Assembly: GCA_964465915.1 (NCBI GenBank)
Contig: CAYXMJ010000060.1
Coordinates: 1 to 15,104 of the forward strand
Source of the DNA: CAVPHV01 sp964465915
GTDB lineage: Bacteria > Actinomycetota > Acidimicrobiia > Spongiisociales > UBA5794
DNA length: 15,104 nt
Direction of reading: 5' to 3'
Shown here: piece after piece, positions 7,778 through 13,979 of the stretch
How positions within the stretch are numbered: position 1 is the stretch's first letter
Layout: the number at the start of each line of letters is the position of its first letter
Made by a program: the position numbers and the translations under genes
The notes under the pieces: model-generated
What the model was told of the DNA's origin: nothing
The model's database searches: none
Seen by the model: only the letters and a program-made list of their open reading frames with translations

Positions 7778-7799
7778 AAGGCCATCCATCCTGTAGAAG
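7762..7799. repeat. 19-bp perfect tandem duplication across a stop codon
   Basis: GCCATCCATCCTGTAGAAG occurs twice head to tail (7762-7780 and 7781-7799). The first copy carries the TAG stop of the 250-aa gene. The second lies in the convergent spacer before SurE. It looks like a recent slippage duplication and leaves the protein unchanged. Confidence 0.9.
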
Positions 7800-7817
7800 A
7801 CTGCGTGGGACTGAGCC

Positions 7818-8615
7818 TCAACCGCCCCGTTCCAACATCGCAACGAGATCGGGAGGCATCGTGCCGGCCTGGGGAACAACGATCGGCGTGATGGAGATGG
7901 CGCCATCTTCCGCCGCCTGGATATCTGTGCCCTCGAGACCGCCCATGTGACGGAACCCGCCGCCGTAGCCGTGACTGAAGACGCCATCGCCGGTCTGCTT
8001 GAACAGGTGGTCGTACCCCACGCGAGCCACCGAGGTAACCCGGCGCGGGGTGATGCCGTCGGCATCGCCGGGAAGATTGACGCTGAGCACGTCGGCCCCT
8101 AAGGCGCCTCCCGCCGCAATGACCGACTCGACGATATCGGTGGCGAGCACGGCGAGGCGGCTCCACATCTCGGTGGCCTCTTCCGTCCACACGAAGTGAC
8201 TCCAGTAGCCCCAGTCGCCACGGGTTCCTGCTGAGAACGCCATTGCGGGCACGCCGCTGATCCATCCCTCTACGGCCGCCCCGATCGTCCCGCTCGACAG
8301 CAGGAATCCCGCCCCGTGGTTGTAGCCGATGTTGATTCCGGAAATCACCATCGACGGCGTCTCATCAAACAGGAGGTGCACCCCGAGTTGGGTGCAATCG
8401 GCCGGATACCCGGTTGCGGTGTGGATCGACACGCCATCGTGTTCCACCACCTCGACCTTGATCTCGTCGTGGCGGGTGATCGCCTTGCCGATCCAGCTTC
8501 GCTCCCGGTCGGGGACCACCACCTCGACTCGCCCGAGGCGCCGCAATGCCTTGGCAAACGGTACGAGTGCGGGAGACTCCACTCCGTCGTCGTTGGTGAG
8601 CAGAAGGAACGTCAC
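7818..8615 (-). CDS. surE: 5'/3'-nucleotidase SurE
   Basis: SurE hydrolyses nucleoside monophosphates to nucleosides and phosphate in the cytoplasm and is linked to stationary-phase survival. The 265-aa product fits the family (about 250-265). It opens with LLLTNDDGVESPAL; the metal ligands are D9, D10, S40 (in RERSW) and N95 (in SGINIGYNHG), all present. SSGTIGAAVEG (107-117) is the usual conserved loop. I start it at GTG 8615, which leaves only three residues before the first strand and lies 7 nt after a TANNNT hexamer. An in-frame ATG at 8663 would add 16 residues without a Shine-Dalgarno sequence. It is convergent with the secretion operon and divergent from the secreted Ig-repeat gene; no functional tie to either is evident. 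Confidence 0.93.
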   Translation of the reverse strand: MTFLLLTNDDGVESPALVPFAKALRRLGRVEVVVPDRERSWIGKAITRHDEIKVEVVEHDGVSIHTATGYPADCTQLGVHLLFDETPSMVISGINIGYNHGAGFLLSSGTIGAAVEGWISGVPAMAFSAGTRGDWGYWSHFVWTEEATEMWSRLAVLATDIVESVIAAGGALGADVLSVNLPGDADGITPRRVTSVARVGYDHLFKQTGDGVFSHGYGGGFRHMGGLEGTDIQAAEDGAISITPIVVPQAGTMPPDLVAMLERGG

Positions 8616-8622
8616 GTAGCCG

Positions 8623-8628
8623 AGACTA
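8623..8628 (-). promoter_or_regulatory. -10-like hexamer of surE (leaderless)
   Basis: On the minus strand TAGTCT lies 7 nt before the GTG at 8615, matching TANNNT at leaderless spacing. The only clear Shine-Dalgarno-like sequence, GGAGG, is about 15 nt away, too far to serve this start. No good -35 was seen. Confidence 0.45.
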
Positions 8629-8678
8629 GACCTCCGGTGGGCCGCAAAACTCCCTCTCCGCATAACGCCGCGTGCAAT

Positions 8679-8684
8679 TAGAAT
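8679..8684 (+). promoter_or_regulatory. Possible -10 box for the Ig-repeat secreted protein
   Basis: TAGAAT (5 of 6 to TATAAT) lies 75 nt before the ATG at 8760 in the divergent spacer with surE. No convincing -35 precedes it, so this is a weak call. A transcript from here would carry a leader of about 70 nt with an AGGGGG Shine-Dalgarno sequence (8747-8752). Confidence 0.25.
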
Positions 8685-8759
8685 GTTGCCATCGGCGGCC
8701 ATGCTTTGCACACAGGGGGCTCGGGTCGACGGCAATTACATCGCGTAGGGGGCAGGAGT

Positions 8760-11159
8760 ATGGGGATCGGGTTATCACAGCGCCGCGTTCGGTCTGGCGT
8801 CATCGTCGTTCTGGCGCTGGCGACCGCGCTGACGATGGCATTGGCAATTGAGGACGCGGCGGCCACCGGAGTCGACCACGGTGACGTGGTCAAAGGAGTC
8901 CCCAGGACCAACACCCCCGAGTTTCTCGACGACGAGGTACGCGGCCACCTTCAGGTCGGCAACCGAATCATCGTCGGCGGGGGCTACACCCAGGTACGCG
9001 ACGACACGTTCGGCGTCGTCAACCAACCGTATCTCGCCGCTTACGACATCGCCACAGGTCGGCTCGACATGGCATTCCGGCCGGAGCTGAACGGTGCTGT
9101 CTACGCCCTGGCGGATGCCGGTGACGGCACGATCATCGCCGTTGGCAAGTTCAACACGGTGAACGGCAAGAGCCGCAAGCGGGTGGTCAAGCTCAACGTG
9201 GTCGACGGATCCGTCGTGACCGCGTTCAAGGCGAACGCCACCGCCACCGTCAACGACGTCGTCGTTGCCGGCAACCGGGTCTACTTCGGCGGCGGCTTCG
9301 CTGAGGTCAACGGAACCCCTCGCGAGAAGCTCGCCGCAGTCGACCTGCAGACCGGAGCGGTCGCCTCGAACTTCAACTTCCCGGTCACTGAGGAAACGGG
9401 GTACTGGATCGACGAGAACCCCAACAACCGAGCTGGTGCGGTGCGGGCCCTCGACGTCACTCCCAACGGCAAGAAGCTGCTGGTCGTCCACAACTCGCGC
9501 AAAGTCGCCGGGCAGGCGCGCCAGAGCGTGGCGCTGATCGACATCGACGGAGCCCCCAGCCTGCTGCCGTGGCAGACCGATCACTATGACCACGACTGCC
9601 AGCCGTGGTTCCAATCGTTCATCCGGCCGCTGATGCGCGATGCGCAGTTCTCGCCCGATGGCTCCTACTTCGTCGTGGTGTCGTCCCTCGGCAACCACGC
9701 CCCAGGTTGTGACGTCGCGGTGCGTTTTCCGACAGCAGGCGGCAACGGCGTCACCTCTGCTTGGGTGTCCCGACTGTTCGATACCCCCGAAGCCGTCGCC
9801 GTCACCGACGAAGCGATCTACATCGGTGGCCACATGCGTTGGTTCCAGAAGCCCGGAACAGTGTGGACCGACTGGGGCAACGGCAACACGAACAACAAAC
9901 CGCCGAACACGGTGGACCGCCAGCAGATCGGCGCCATCAACATCGCCAACGGAACTGCCTTGCCGTGGGACCCGGGCGCCTCGGGCCAGCGCGGTGTGCT
10001 CGCTCTGGAGGCGGCTCCGGTCGGATTGCTCGCCGGCAGTGATGGCGAGAACTTCGGCGGACGAACGACCTACCGCCACGCCCTTTTCGAGCTCCCGAGC
10101 ACAACGCCGCCCAGCGATACCACCGCGCCAAACGGAAGCGTGACCGCTCCGGTCAACGGCCAGGTGTACACCGGTCGAGTGACTGTGACCGGCAACGCCA
10201 CCGACAACAAGGGTGTCGCCGAGGTGTACGTGGTGGTCAAGAACACCGGGACCAACAAGTTTCTCCAGCCGGACCTGACCTGGGCAACACCGTGGGCGCA
10301 GATCCCTTCCTTTGTCCACGAGTATCAAGCGACCTCGACGGCCTTTGGCTGGTCGGGCGACCTCCCCAACGGCAACTACACCGTCACGGTACGGGCTGAG
10401 GACATCGTCGGCAACGTAGACGGCTCACCGGCGACACGATCGTTCGTCGTGAACTCCGGCACCGACACGGTTGAACCCGACGGGTCGCTCGACGTCCCGA
10501 CCGCGGACCAAGCCTTTGCGACGACCTCGGTCGCCATGGAAGGCAGCGCCACCGACAACGTTGCGGTCGCCGAGGTCAACCTGATCATCAGGGACAAGGA
10601 ATCCGGCAGGTACCTCCAGGACGACGGAACCACGTGGGGCGACTGGAACGCGGTGCCTGCCTCGCTCACGTCCCCCAACAGCCCGACGACCGAGTGGGAC
10701 TGGAACGGCACCCTGCCCGAGAGCAACTTCAAGGTGTGGGTCCAGGTCAAGGACTTGGCAGGCAACAAGGACCCCGACAGGGCCAGGGCAACCTTCCGGG
10801 TTGACACGACGGACCCCAATGGGAAAGTCAAGAAGCCCAAGAAGGACCAGACGCTGTCATCGACGACGGTGCCGTTCAAAGGGATCGCGACCGACAACCT
10901 CGGGGTCGGCTTTGTCAGGCTCATCGTCAAGGACACCGACACCGGCAAGTACCTGCAGAGCGACGGGACCTGGAAGAACAAGAAAGTCAAGCTGCCGAAG
11001 GTCACCCTGGCCGATCCCGGTGGTACCGACACCACGTGGACCTTCACCCGCAACCTGAACAAGGACGGCAACTTCAAGGTCTTCGCCCACGTCGTTGACG
11101 AGGCCGGCAACAAGGACCCAAAGAGGGCCAGCCGGCGCTTCTCGATCGACACCAACTGA
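8760..11159 (+). CDS. Secreted beta-propeller-like protein with three Ig-like repeats
   Basis: The 799-aa product starts with a signal peptide: Arg-rich n-region (RRVR), hydrophobic core (13-30) and an Ala-rich exit near 36. Residues about 41-446 form a repeated beta pattern (IIVGGGYTQV, IIAVGKFNTVNG, VYFGGGFAEVNGTPREKLAAVDLQTG, IYIGGHMRWF) typical of propeller-like surface proteins. Three homologous Ig-like domains follow at about 455-565, 572-682 and 684-797. Each has G-x-A-T-D-N near the start, a YLQ or FLQ strand with D-x-T-W, and, in the last two, AGNKDP near the end. The third is markedly Lys-rich. No LPxTG, C-terminal helix or other anchor is seen, so it is either secreted or held to the wall by charge. 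ATG 8760 is preceded by AGGGGG 7 nt away. Its ligand is unknown; adhesin or structural roles are guesses. Confidence 0.85.
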   Translation: MGIGLSQRRVRSGVIVVLALATALTMALAIEDAAATGVDHGDVVKGVPRTNTPEFLDDEVRGHLQVGNRIIVGGGYTQVRDDTFGVVNQPYLAAYDIATGRLDMAFRPELNGAVYALADAGDGTIIAVGKFNTVNGKSRKRVVKLNVVDGSVVTAFKANATATVNDVVVAGNRVYFGGGFAEVNGTPREKLAAVDLQTGAVASNFNFPVTEETGYWIDENPNNRAGAVRALDVTPNGKKLLVVHNSRKVAGQARQSVALIDIDGAPSLLPWQTDHYDHDCQPWFQSFIRPLMRDAQFSPDGSYFVVVSSLGNHAPGCDVAVRFPTAGGNGVTSAWVSRLFDTPEAVAVTDEAIYIGGHMRWFQKPGTVWTDWGNGNTNNKPPNTVDRQQIGAINIANGTALPWDPGASGQRGVLALEAAPVGLLAGSDGENFGGRTTYRHALFELPSTTPPSDTTAPNGSVTAPVNGQVYTGRVTVTGNATDNKGVAEVYVVVKNTGTNKFLQPDLTWATPWAQIPSFVHEYQATSTAFGWSGDLPNGNYTVTVRAEDIVGNVDGSPATRSFVVNSGTDTVEPDGSLDVPTADQAFATTSVAMEGSATDNVAVAEVNLIIRDKESGRYLQDDGTTWGDWNAVPASLTSPNSPTTEWDWNGTLPESNFKVWVQVKDLAGNKDPDRARATFRVDTTDPNGKVKKPKKDQTLSSTTVPFKGIATDNLGVGFVRLIVKDTDTGKYLQSDGTWKNKKVKLPKVTLADPGGTDTTWTFTRNLNKDGNFKVFAHVVDEAGNKDPKRASRRFSIDTN

Positions 11160-11187
11160 CCGGGCCGGGCCGACTCACAACCTTCCA

Positions 11188-11221
11188 AGGGGCCTCGTCA
11201 TCGACGGGGCCCCTGCTCTTT
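11188..11221 (+). terminator. Rho-independent terminator after the Ig-repeat gene
   Basis: AGGGGCC (11188-11194) pairs with GGCCCCT (11208-11214). Inside, after a T-G wobble, CGTC pairs with GACG around a 3-nt loop (ATC), so the stem is 12 pairs long. CTCTTT follows at 11216-11221. It lies 28 bp after the stop codon. Confidence 0.75.
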
Positions 11222-11247
11222 GCGCGCCTGGACGCCCGGCCTGAGTT

Positions 11248-11276
11248 CATATCTAAGCGGAATAGACTTAGATTTG
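11248..11276. promoter_or_regulatory. Inverted-repeat operator upstream of hsp20
   Basis: ATCTAAG (11251-11257) and CTTAGAT (11267-11273) are perfect inverted copies with a 9-nt spacer. The match extends to 9 of 10 positions as CATATCTAAG and CTTAGATTTG. The dyad overlaps the probable -35 box of hsp20, as expected for a repressor site. It matches neither CIRCE (TTAGCACTC/GAGTGCTAA) nor HAIR (CTTGAGT/ACTCAAG) as I know them. Confidence 0.55.
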
Positions 11277-11291
11277 ATGATGTTATACAAT
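11263..11291 (+). promoter_or_regulatory. hsp20 promoter
   Basis: TAGACT (11263-11268, 4 of 6 to TTGACA) and TACAAT (11286-11291, 5 of 6 to TATAAT) are 17 nt apart. Transcription would start near 11298, giving a leader of about 30 nt that includes AAGGAGGA (11314-11321), a near-perfect Shine-Dalgarno sequence 8 nt before the ATG. Confidence 0.5.
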
Positions 11292-11329
11292 GAGTGCAAT
11301 CTGATTGTCACAGAAGGAGGACCATAGAT

Positions 11330-11901
11330 ATGGCCAATCTGGTGCGCTTTGACCCCTGGGGCTTCATGACCGAATTTGATCGGTTGTTCGAGGACAAGGG
11401 ATTTGCGACAGGACCGTGGATGCCACGGGTCGACGTCTNNNNNNNNNNNNNNNNNNNNNNNNNNNNNNNNNNNNNNNNNNNNNNNNNNNNNNNNNNNNNN
11501 NNNNNNNNNNNNNNNNNNNNNNNNNNNNNNNNNNNNNNTTGTTCGAGGACAAGGGATTTGCGACAGGACCGTGGATGCCACGGGTCGACGTCTTCGAGAA
11601 GGGCGATGCCCTCGCCATCCGGGCCGAGTTGCCGGGGGTTGATCCGAGCGACGTCGAGGTGACCGTCGAGGGAGGCACCCTCACCGTCACCGGCACCCGC
11701 AGCTTCGAGACGGAGGAGGCCGGCAACGGCTATCGCCGCAAGGAGATCTTCGAGGGCGACTTCAAGCGGACACTCGTGCTGCCTGAGGGCGCCGATCAAG
11801 ACGCCATCGCCGCCAACTCGCGGGATGGGATTCTCGAGATCGTCGTTCCGATGAAGCCCGAGGTTCTGCCCCGCAAGGTGACTGTGGACGTTCAGCGGTA
11901 A
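11330..11901 (+). CDS. Small heat-shock protein Hsp20 (interrupted by assembly gap)
   Basis: An ATP-independent holdase chaperone that forms oligomers and keeps unfolding proteins soluble. As deposited the frame is broken by 100 Ns and a repeated 55 bp. Joining 11330-11438 directly to 11594-11901 gives 138 codons with one start and one stop, a normal family length. The product has a short N-terminal arm (MANLVRFDPWGFMTEFDRLF), an alpha-crystallin domain from about 32 to 122 with LPGVDPSDVEVTVEGGTLTV and a late AANSRDGILEIVVP strand, and a C-terminal KVTVDV that resembles the I/V-x-I/V docking motif. The strong Shine-Dalgarno sequence and an operator dyad suggest high, stress-controlled expression. 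Terminators lie on both sides, so it is monocistronic. Confidence 0.92.
11384..11593. repeat. 55-bp identical ends flanking the N gap (scaffolding artefact)
   Basis: Positions 11384-11438 and 11539-11593 are identical over 55 bp and abut the gap on each side. The offset between copies (155) is not a multiple of three, so a real duplication would break the gene, whereas merging the copies restores it. 55 is a common final k-mer length in short-read assemblers, which suggests two contig ends that should have been overlapped. Confidence 0.92.
11439..11538. other. Assembly gap of exactly 100 N
   Basis: A run of exactly 100 N, the usual placeholder for a gap of unknown size. The flanking 55-bp identity indicates that no sequence is missing here. 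Confidence 0.98.
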
Positions 11902-11927
11902 TTCTCCCCTCCCCCACGCCGCTGACC

Positions 11928-11962
11928 AGACGGCCCCCGCTCCGCTCGAGCGGGGGCCGTCT
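11928..11962 (+). terminator. Hairpin terminator after hsp20
   Basis: AGACGGCCCCCGCT (11928-11941) pairs perfectly with AGCGGGGGCCGTCT (11949-11962) around a 7-nt loop, a 14-bp very GC-rich stem. CTCGTT follows, so the U-tract is poor. It starts 26 nt after the hsp20 stop and ends 19 nt before the acetyltransferase start codon. Confidence 0.75.
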
Positions 11963-11967
11963 CTCGT

Positions 11968-11973
11968 TACACT
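11968..11973 (+). promoter_or_regulatory. -10-like hexamer of the acetyltransferase gene
   Basis: TACACT ends 8 nt before the ATG at 11982, and no Shine-Dalgarno sequence is present. This fits a leaderless transcript. The -35 position falls within the preceding terminator stem and has no consensus match. Confidence 0.45.
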
Positions 11974-11981
11974 GCCGAGCC

Positions 11982-12419
11982 ATGATCCACATCACCGAGA
12001 TCGTCGACGTCACCGACGAGGTCGTCGCCGCCTTTGCGCATCTCATCCCTCAGCTCTCGTCATCGAACCCACCCCCGAACGCCGACGCGCTCTCGGACAT
12101 CGCAGCAAATCCTCACACGCATCTCCTCATGGCGCGGGACACCGACACCGGTCAGTTCGTCGGCAGCCTCACCCTTGCCTTCTTCCGCATCCCGACCGGG
12201 CTCCAAGCCCGCATCGAAGACGTGGTCGTCGACACCGAGGTGCGTGGCAAGGGGGTCGGTGCACTCCTCACCGACGCAGCCATTGAGCGAGCCCGCACCG
12301 CCGGCGCCAAGTCGGTGGGCCTCACCTCCCGCCCGAGCCGTGAAGCCGCCAATCGCCTGTACCAGCGAATGGGCTTCGAACAGCGCGAGACCAACGTCTA
12401 CCGCTACTCGCTCACCTAG
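11982..12419 (+). CDS. GNAT family N-acetyltransferase
   Basis: A 145-aa acetyl-CoA-dependent acetyltransferase, presumably cytoplasmic, with unknown substrate. The acetyl-CoA pyrophosphate-binding loop is RGKGVGALL (88-96), matching R/Q-x-x-G-x-G/A, directly after the VVVDTEV strand. The closing motif NRLYQRMGFEQRE (124-136) is the usual GNAT end, and VGSLTLAFFRIP (60-71) supplies the central strands. It is a single-domain protein of normal length. It has its own likely leaderless promoter and lies between hsp20 and a cupin gene. Family is certain; the substrate (protein N-terminus, small molecule or antibiotic) cannot be told. Confidence 0.92.
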   Translation: MIHITEIVDVTDEVVAAFAHLIPQLSSSNPPPNADALSDIAANPHTHLLMARDTDTGQFVGSLTLAFFRIPTGLQARIEDVVVDTEVRGKGVGALLTDAAIERARTAGAKSVGLTSRPSREAANRLYQRMGFEQRETNVYRYSLT

Positions 12420-12443
12420 CCGCCTCTGAGCCGGGCCGATCGC

Positions 12444-12449
12444 TACGCT
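12444..12449 (+). promoter_or_regulatory. -10-like hexamer of the cupin gene
   Basis: TACGCT lies 7 nt before the ATG at 12457, in a 37-bp spacer without a Shine-Dalgarno sequence. This is the leaderless pattern also seen at surE and the acetyltransferase. No -35 match was seen. Confidence 0.4.
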
Positions 12450-12456
12450 CGCGATC

Positions 12457-12783
12457 ATGAACGATCGTGTGGTCTCTCTCCCCGACCTGATCTCCGACTT
12501 GCCGGGACCGTGGCAGCCGGCCGACGCCGCTGCGGTCAACGACGCAGTGGTGCGCGTCGCCCGGCTCGACGGCGAATTCCCCTGGCATCACCACGAAGAG
12601 GACGAACTCTTCCTGTGCTGGGACGGCACGTTCCAAATCGAGATGGAAGGCCTCGACTCCGTCACCCTCGGACCCGGTGACGTCTTTGTGGTTCCCGCCC
12701 GCGTCGAGCATCGGCCTGTCGCCGCATCACCGGCACATGCCGTGCTGCTCGAACGCCCGGAAACCCTCCAATACGGCAACTGA
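12457..12783 (+). CDS. Small single-domain cupin protein
   Basis: A 108-aa cupin, a small beta-barrel that often binds one metal ion. Cupin motif 1 is FPWHHHEEDELFLCWDG (41-57): H44-H46 and E50 are candidate metal ligands, and G57 closes the motif. Motif 2 is PGDVFVVPARVEHRP (73-87), with H85 as the remaining ligand. The product lacks extra domains, so it may be a small enzyme or a sensor; its substrate is unknown. It starts at ATG 12457, apparently leaderless, and its stop is 2 bp before the LigD-type polymerase gene, so the two are cotranscribed. Confidence 0.9.
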   Translation: MNDRVVSLPDLISDLPGPWQPADAAAVNDAVVRVARLDGEFPWHHHEEDELFLCWDGTFQIEMEGLDSVTLGPGDVFVVPARVEHRPVAASPAHAVLLERPETLQYGN

Positions 12784-12785
12784 CC

Positions 12786-13784
12786 ATGGCCGGCAACGAA
12801 GTCTTCGTGGAAGCCGGCGGGCGGGAGATCCGCATCTCGAGCGCGGACAAGGTCATGTTCCCCGAGCAGGGCTGGACCAAACTCGACGTTGTCGAGCACT
12901 TCCTCATGTGCGCCCCCGGAGCGCTGCGCGGTGTCTACAACCGGCCGTCGCTGCTCAAGCGCTGGAACCGTGGCGTCACCGAGAAACCCCTGTTCGTCAA
13001 GCGGCCCAAGAACGCCAGCAACCTGGTGGACGTACGGTTCCCTTCGGCCCGGCCGGGCCGCATGTTTGCGCCGCTGGACGAGGGCGATGTGATCTGGATG
13101 GCGCAGATGAACTGCCTCGACCTCAACCCATGGAACGCCAGGGCCGACGACCTCGAGCATCCCGACGAGCTGCGGATCGACCTCGACCCCACCGACGACT
13201 ACGACTTCGAGGCTGCCCGCGAAGTAGCTGCCACGGTCAACGTGGTGCTCGGCGAACTCGGGCTGGTCGGATGGCCCAAGACCTCGGGGAACCGGGGGAT
13301 TCACATCTACGTCAGGCTCGAACGGCTGTGGGATTTCTTCCAAGTTCGGCGGGCCGGGCTCGCCATTTCGCGCGAGGTGGAACGCCGCCACGAATTGGCC
13401 ACCACCGCATGGTGGAAGGAGGAGCGAGACGGCGTCTTCCTCGACTTCAACCAGAATGCTTGGGACAAGACGATCGCCAGCGCCTATTCGGTCCGTCACA
13501 CCGGATGGGTGTCAACCCCGTTCCGCTGGGAGGAACTCGCCACCATCGACCACCGTGCGATGGACCTCATGAGCTTCAAGGATCGCTGGGCTGAAGTAGG
13601 TGACCTCACCGACGGCATCGATGAAGCCGCTTGCTCGCTCGAGGCCGCCATGGCACTCGTTGCCGCCGACGAAGCACGCGGGATCGGCGACGCTCCGTGG
13701 CCCCCCCACTACCCCAAGATGCCCGGTGAACCGCCCCGGGTGCAGCCATCGAAGAGGCGAGCCGAGAATTGGGGAGGGGAGTAG
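12786..13784 (+). CDS. Stand-alone LigD-type polymerase/primase domain protein
   Basis: A 332-aa member of the LigD polymerase (archaeo-eukaryotic primase-like) family, which adds ribo- or deoxyribonucleotides to DNA ends during bacterial non-homologous end joining or gap repair. Conserved features are DLDP (132-135, two catalytic Asp), SGNRGIHIYV (167-176, nucleotide-binding His) and VFLDFNQNAWDKT (217-229, third Asp D220), then YSVR (234-237). The length is that of the polymerase domain plus a short Pro/Arg tail; no ligase or phosphoesterase domain is attached, so the ligase must be encoded elsewhere. The ATG is 2 bp after the cupin stop, implying coupled translation. No Ku gene is in the window. 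Confidence 0.93.
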   Translation: MAGNEVFVEAGGREIRISSADKVMFPEQGWTKLDVVEHFLMCAPGALRGVYNRPSLLKRWNRGVTEKPLFVKRPKNASNLVDVRFPSARPGRMFAPLDEGDVIWMAQMNCLDLNPWNARADDLEHPDELRIDLDPTDDYDFEAAREVAATVNVVLGELGLVGWPKTSGNRGIHIYVRLERLWDFFQVRRAGLAISREVERRHELATTAWWKEERDGVFLDFNQNAWDKTIASAYSVRHTGWVSTPFRWEELATIDHRAMDLMSFKDRWAEVGDLTDGIDEAACSLEAAMALVAADEARGIGDAPWPPHYPKMPGEPPRVQPSKRRAENWGGE

Positions 13785-13860
13785 GCGCCACCACAACGTC
13801 GGCCACCGAACGATTGTGCCGTTTCTGGCTAGTAACAGGTAACCCGCGGTTGTACCTTGC

Positions 13861-13907
13861 ATGCGGGCTTGCCGCATCGGGAACCCAAGTCCGCGCCTGC
13901 GCAGGCG
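13861..13907. other. Two short hairpins in the spacer before the AI-2E gene
   Basis: The 195-bp spacer 13785-13979 holds no gene that I can support. It contains ATGCGG (13861-13866) paired with CCGCAT (13872-13877) around 5 nt, and a perfect 14-bp palindrome CGCCTGCGCAGGCG (13894-13907). Neither is followed by a T-run, so they are poor terminators. They could be operators or parts of a leader RNA. Confidence 0.4.
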
Positions 13908-13979
13908 TCCCCTGCTGCGTGAGTGGGATTTTGGGAACCGTTCGGCAAGACTGGATTCGACGTCGAGCCTTGAGGTGAC

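Noticed and set aside
8616..8759. Riboswitch (c-di-GMP or c-di-AMP type) before the secreted protein
   Set aside because: Only weak complementary segments (GTTGCC with GGCAAT) are present; no conserved core of a known class is seen.
8775..10328. 517-aa minus-strand frame opposite the Ig-repeat gene
   Set aside because: Shadow frame in high-GC DNA. The plus-strand frame has a signal peptide, repeats and a terminator.
11248..11276. CIRCE or HAIR heat-shock operator
   Set aside because: The arms ATCTAAG/CTTAGAT do not match the CIRCE or HAIR consensus, though the 9-nt spacer recalls CIRCE.
11384..11593. Genuine tandem duplication within hsp20
   Set aside because: The copies abut a 100-N placeholder, are exactly 55 bp and break the frame unless merged, so an assembly artefact is the better explanation.
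13934..13964. ECF sigma promoter (GGAAC...CGTC) before the AI-2E gene
   Set aside because: The 22-nt spacing between GGAAC and CGTC is too long for the usual ECF layout.
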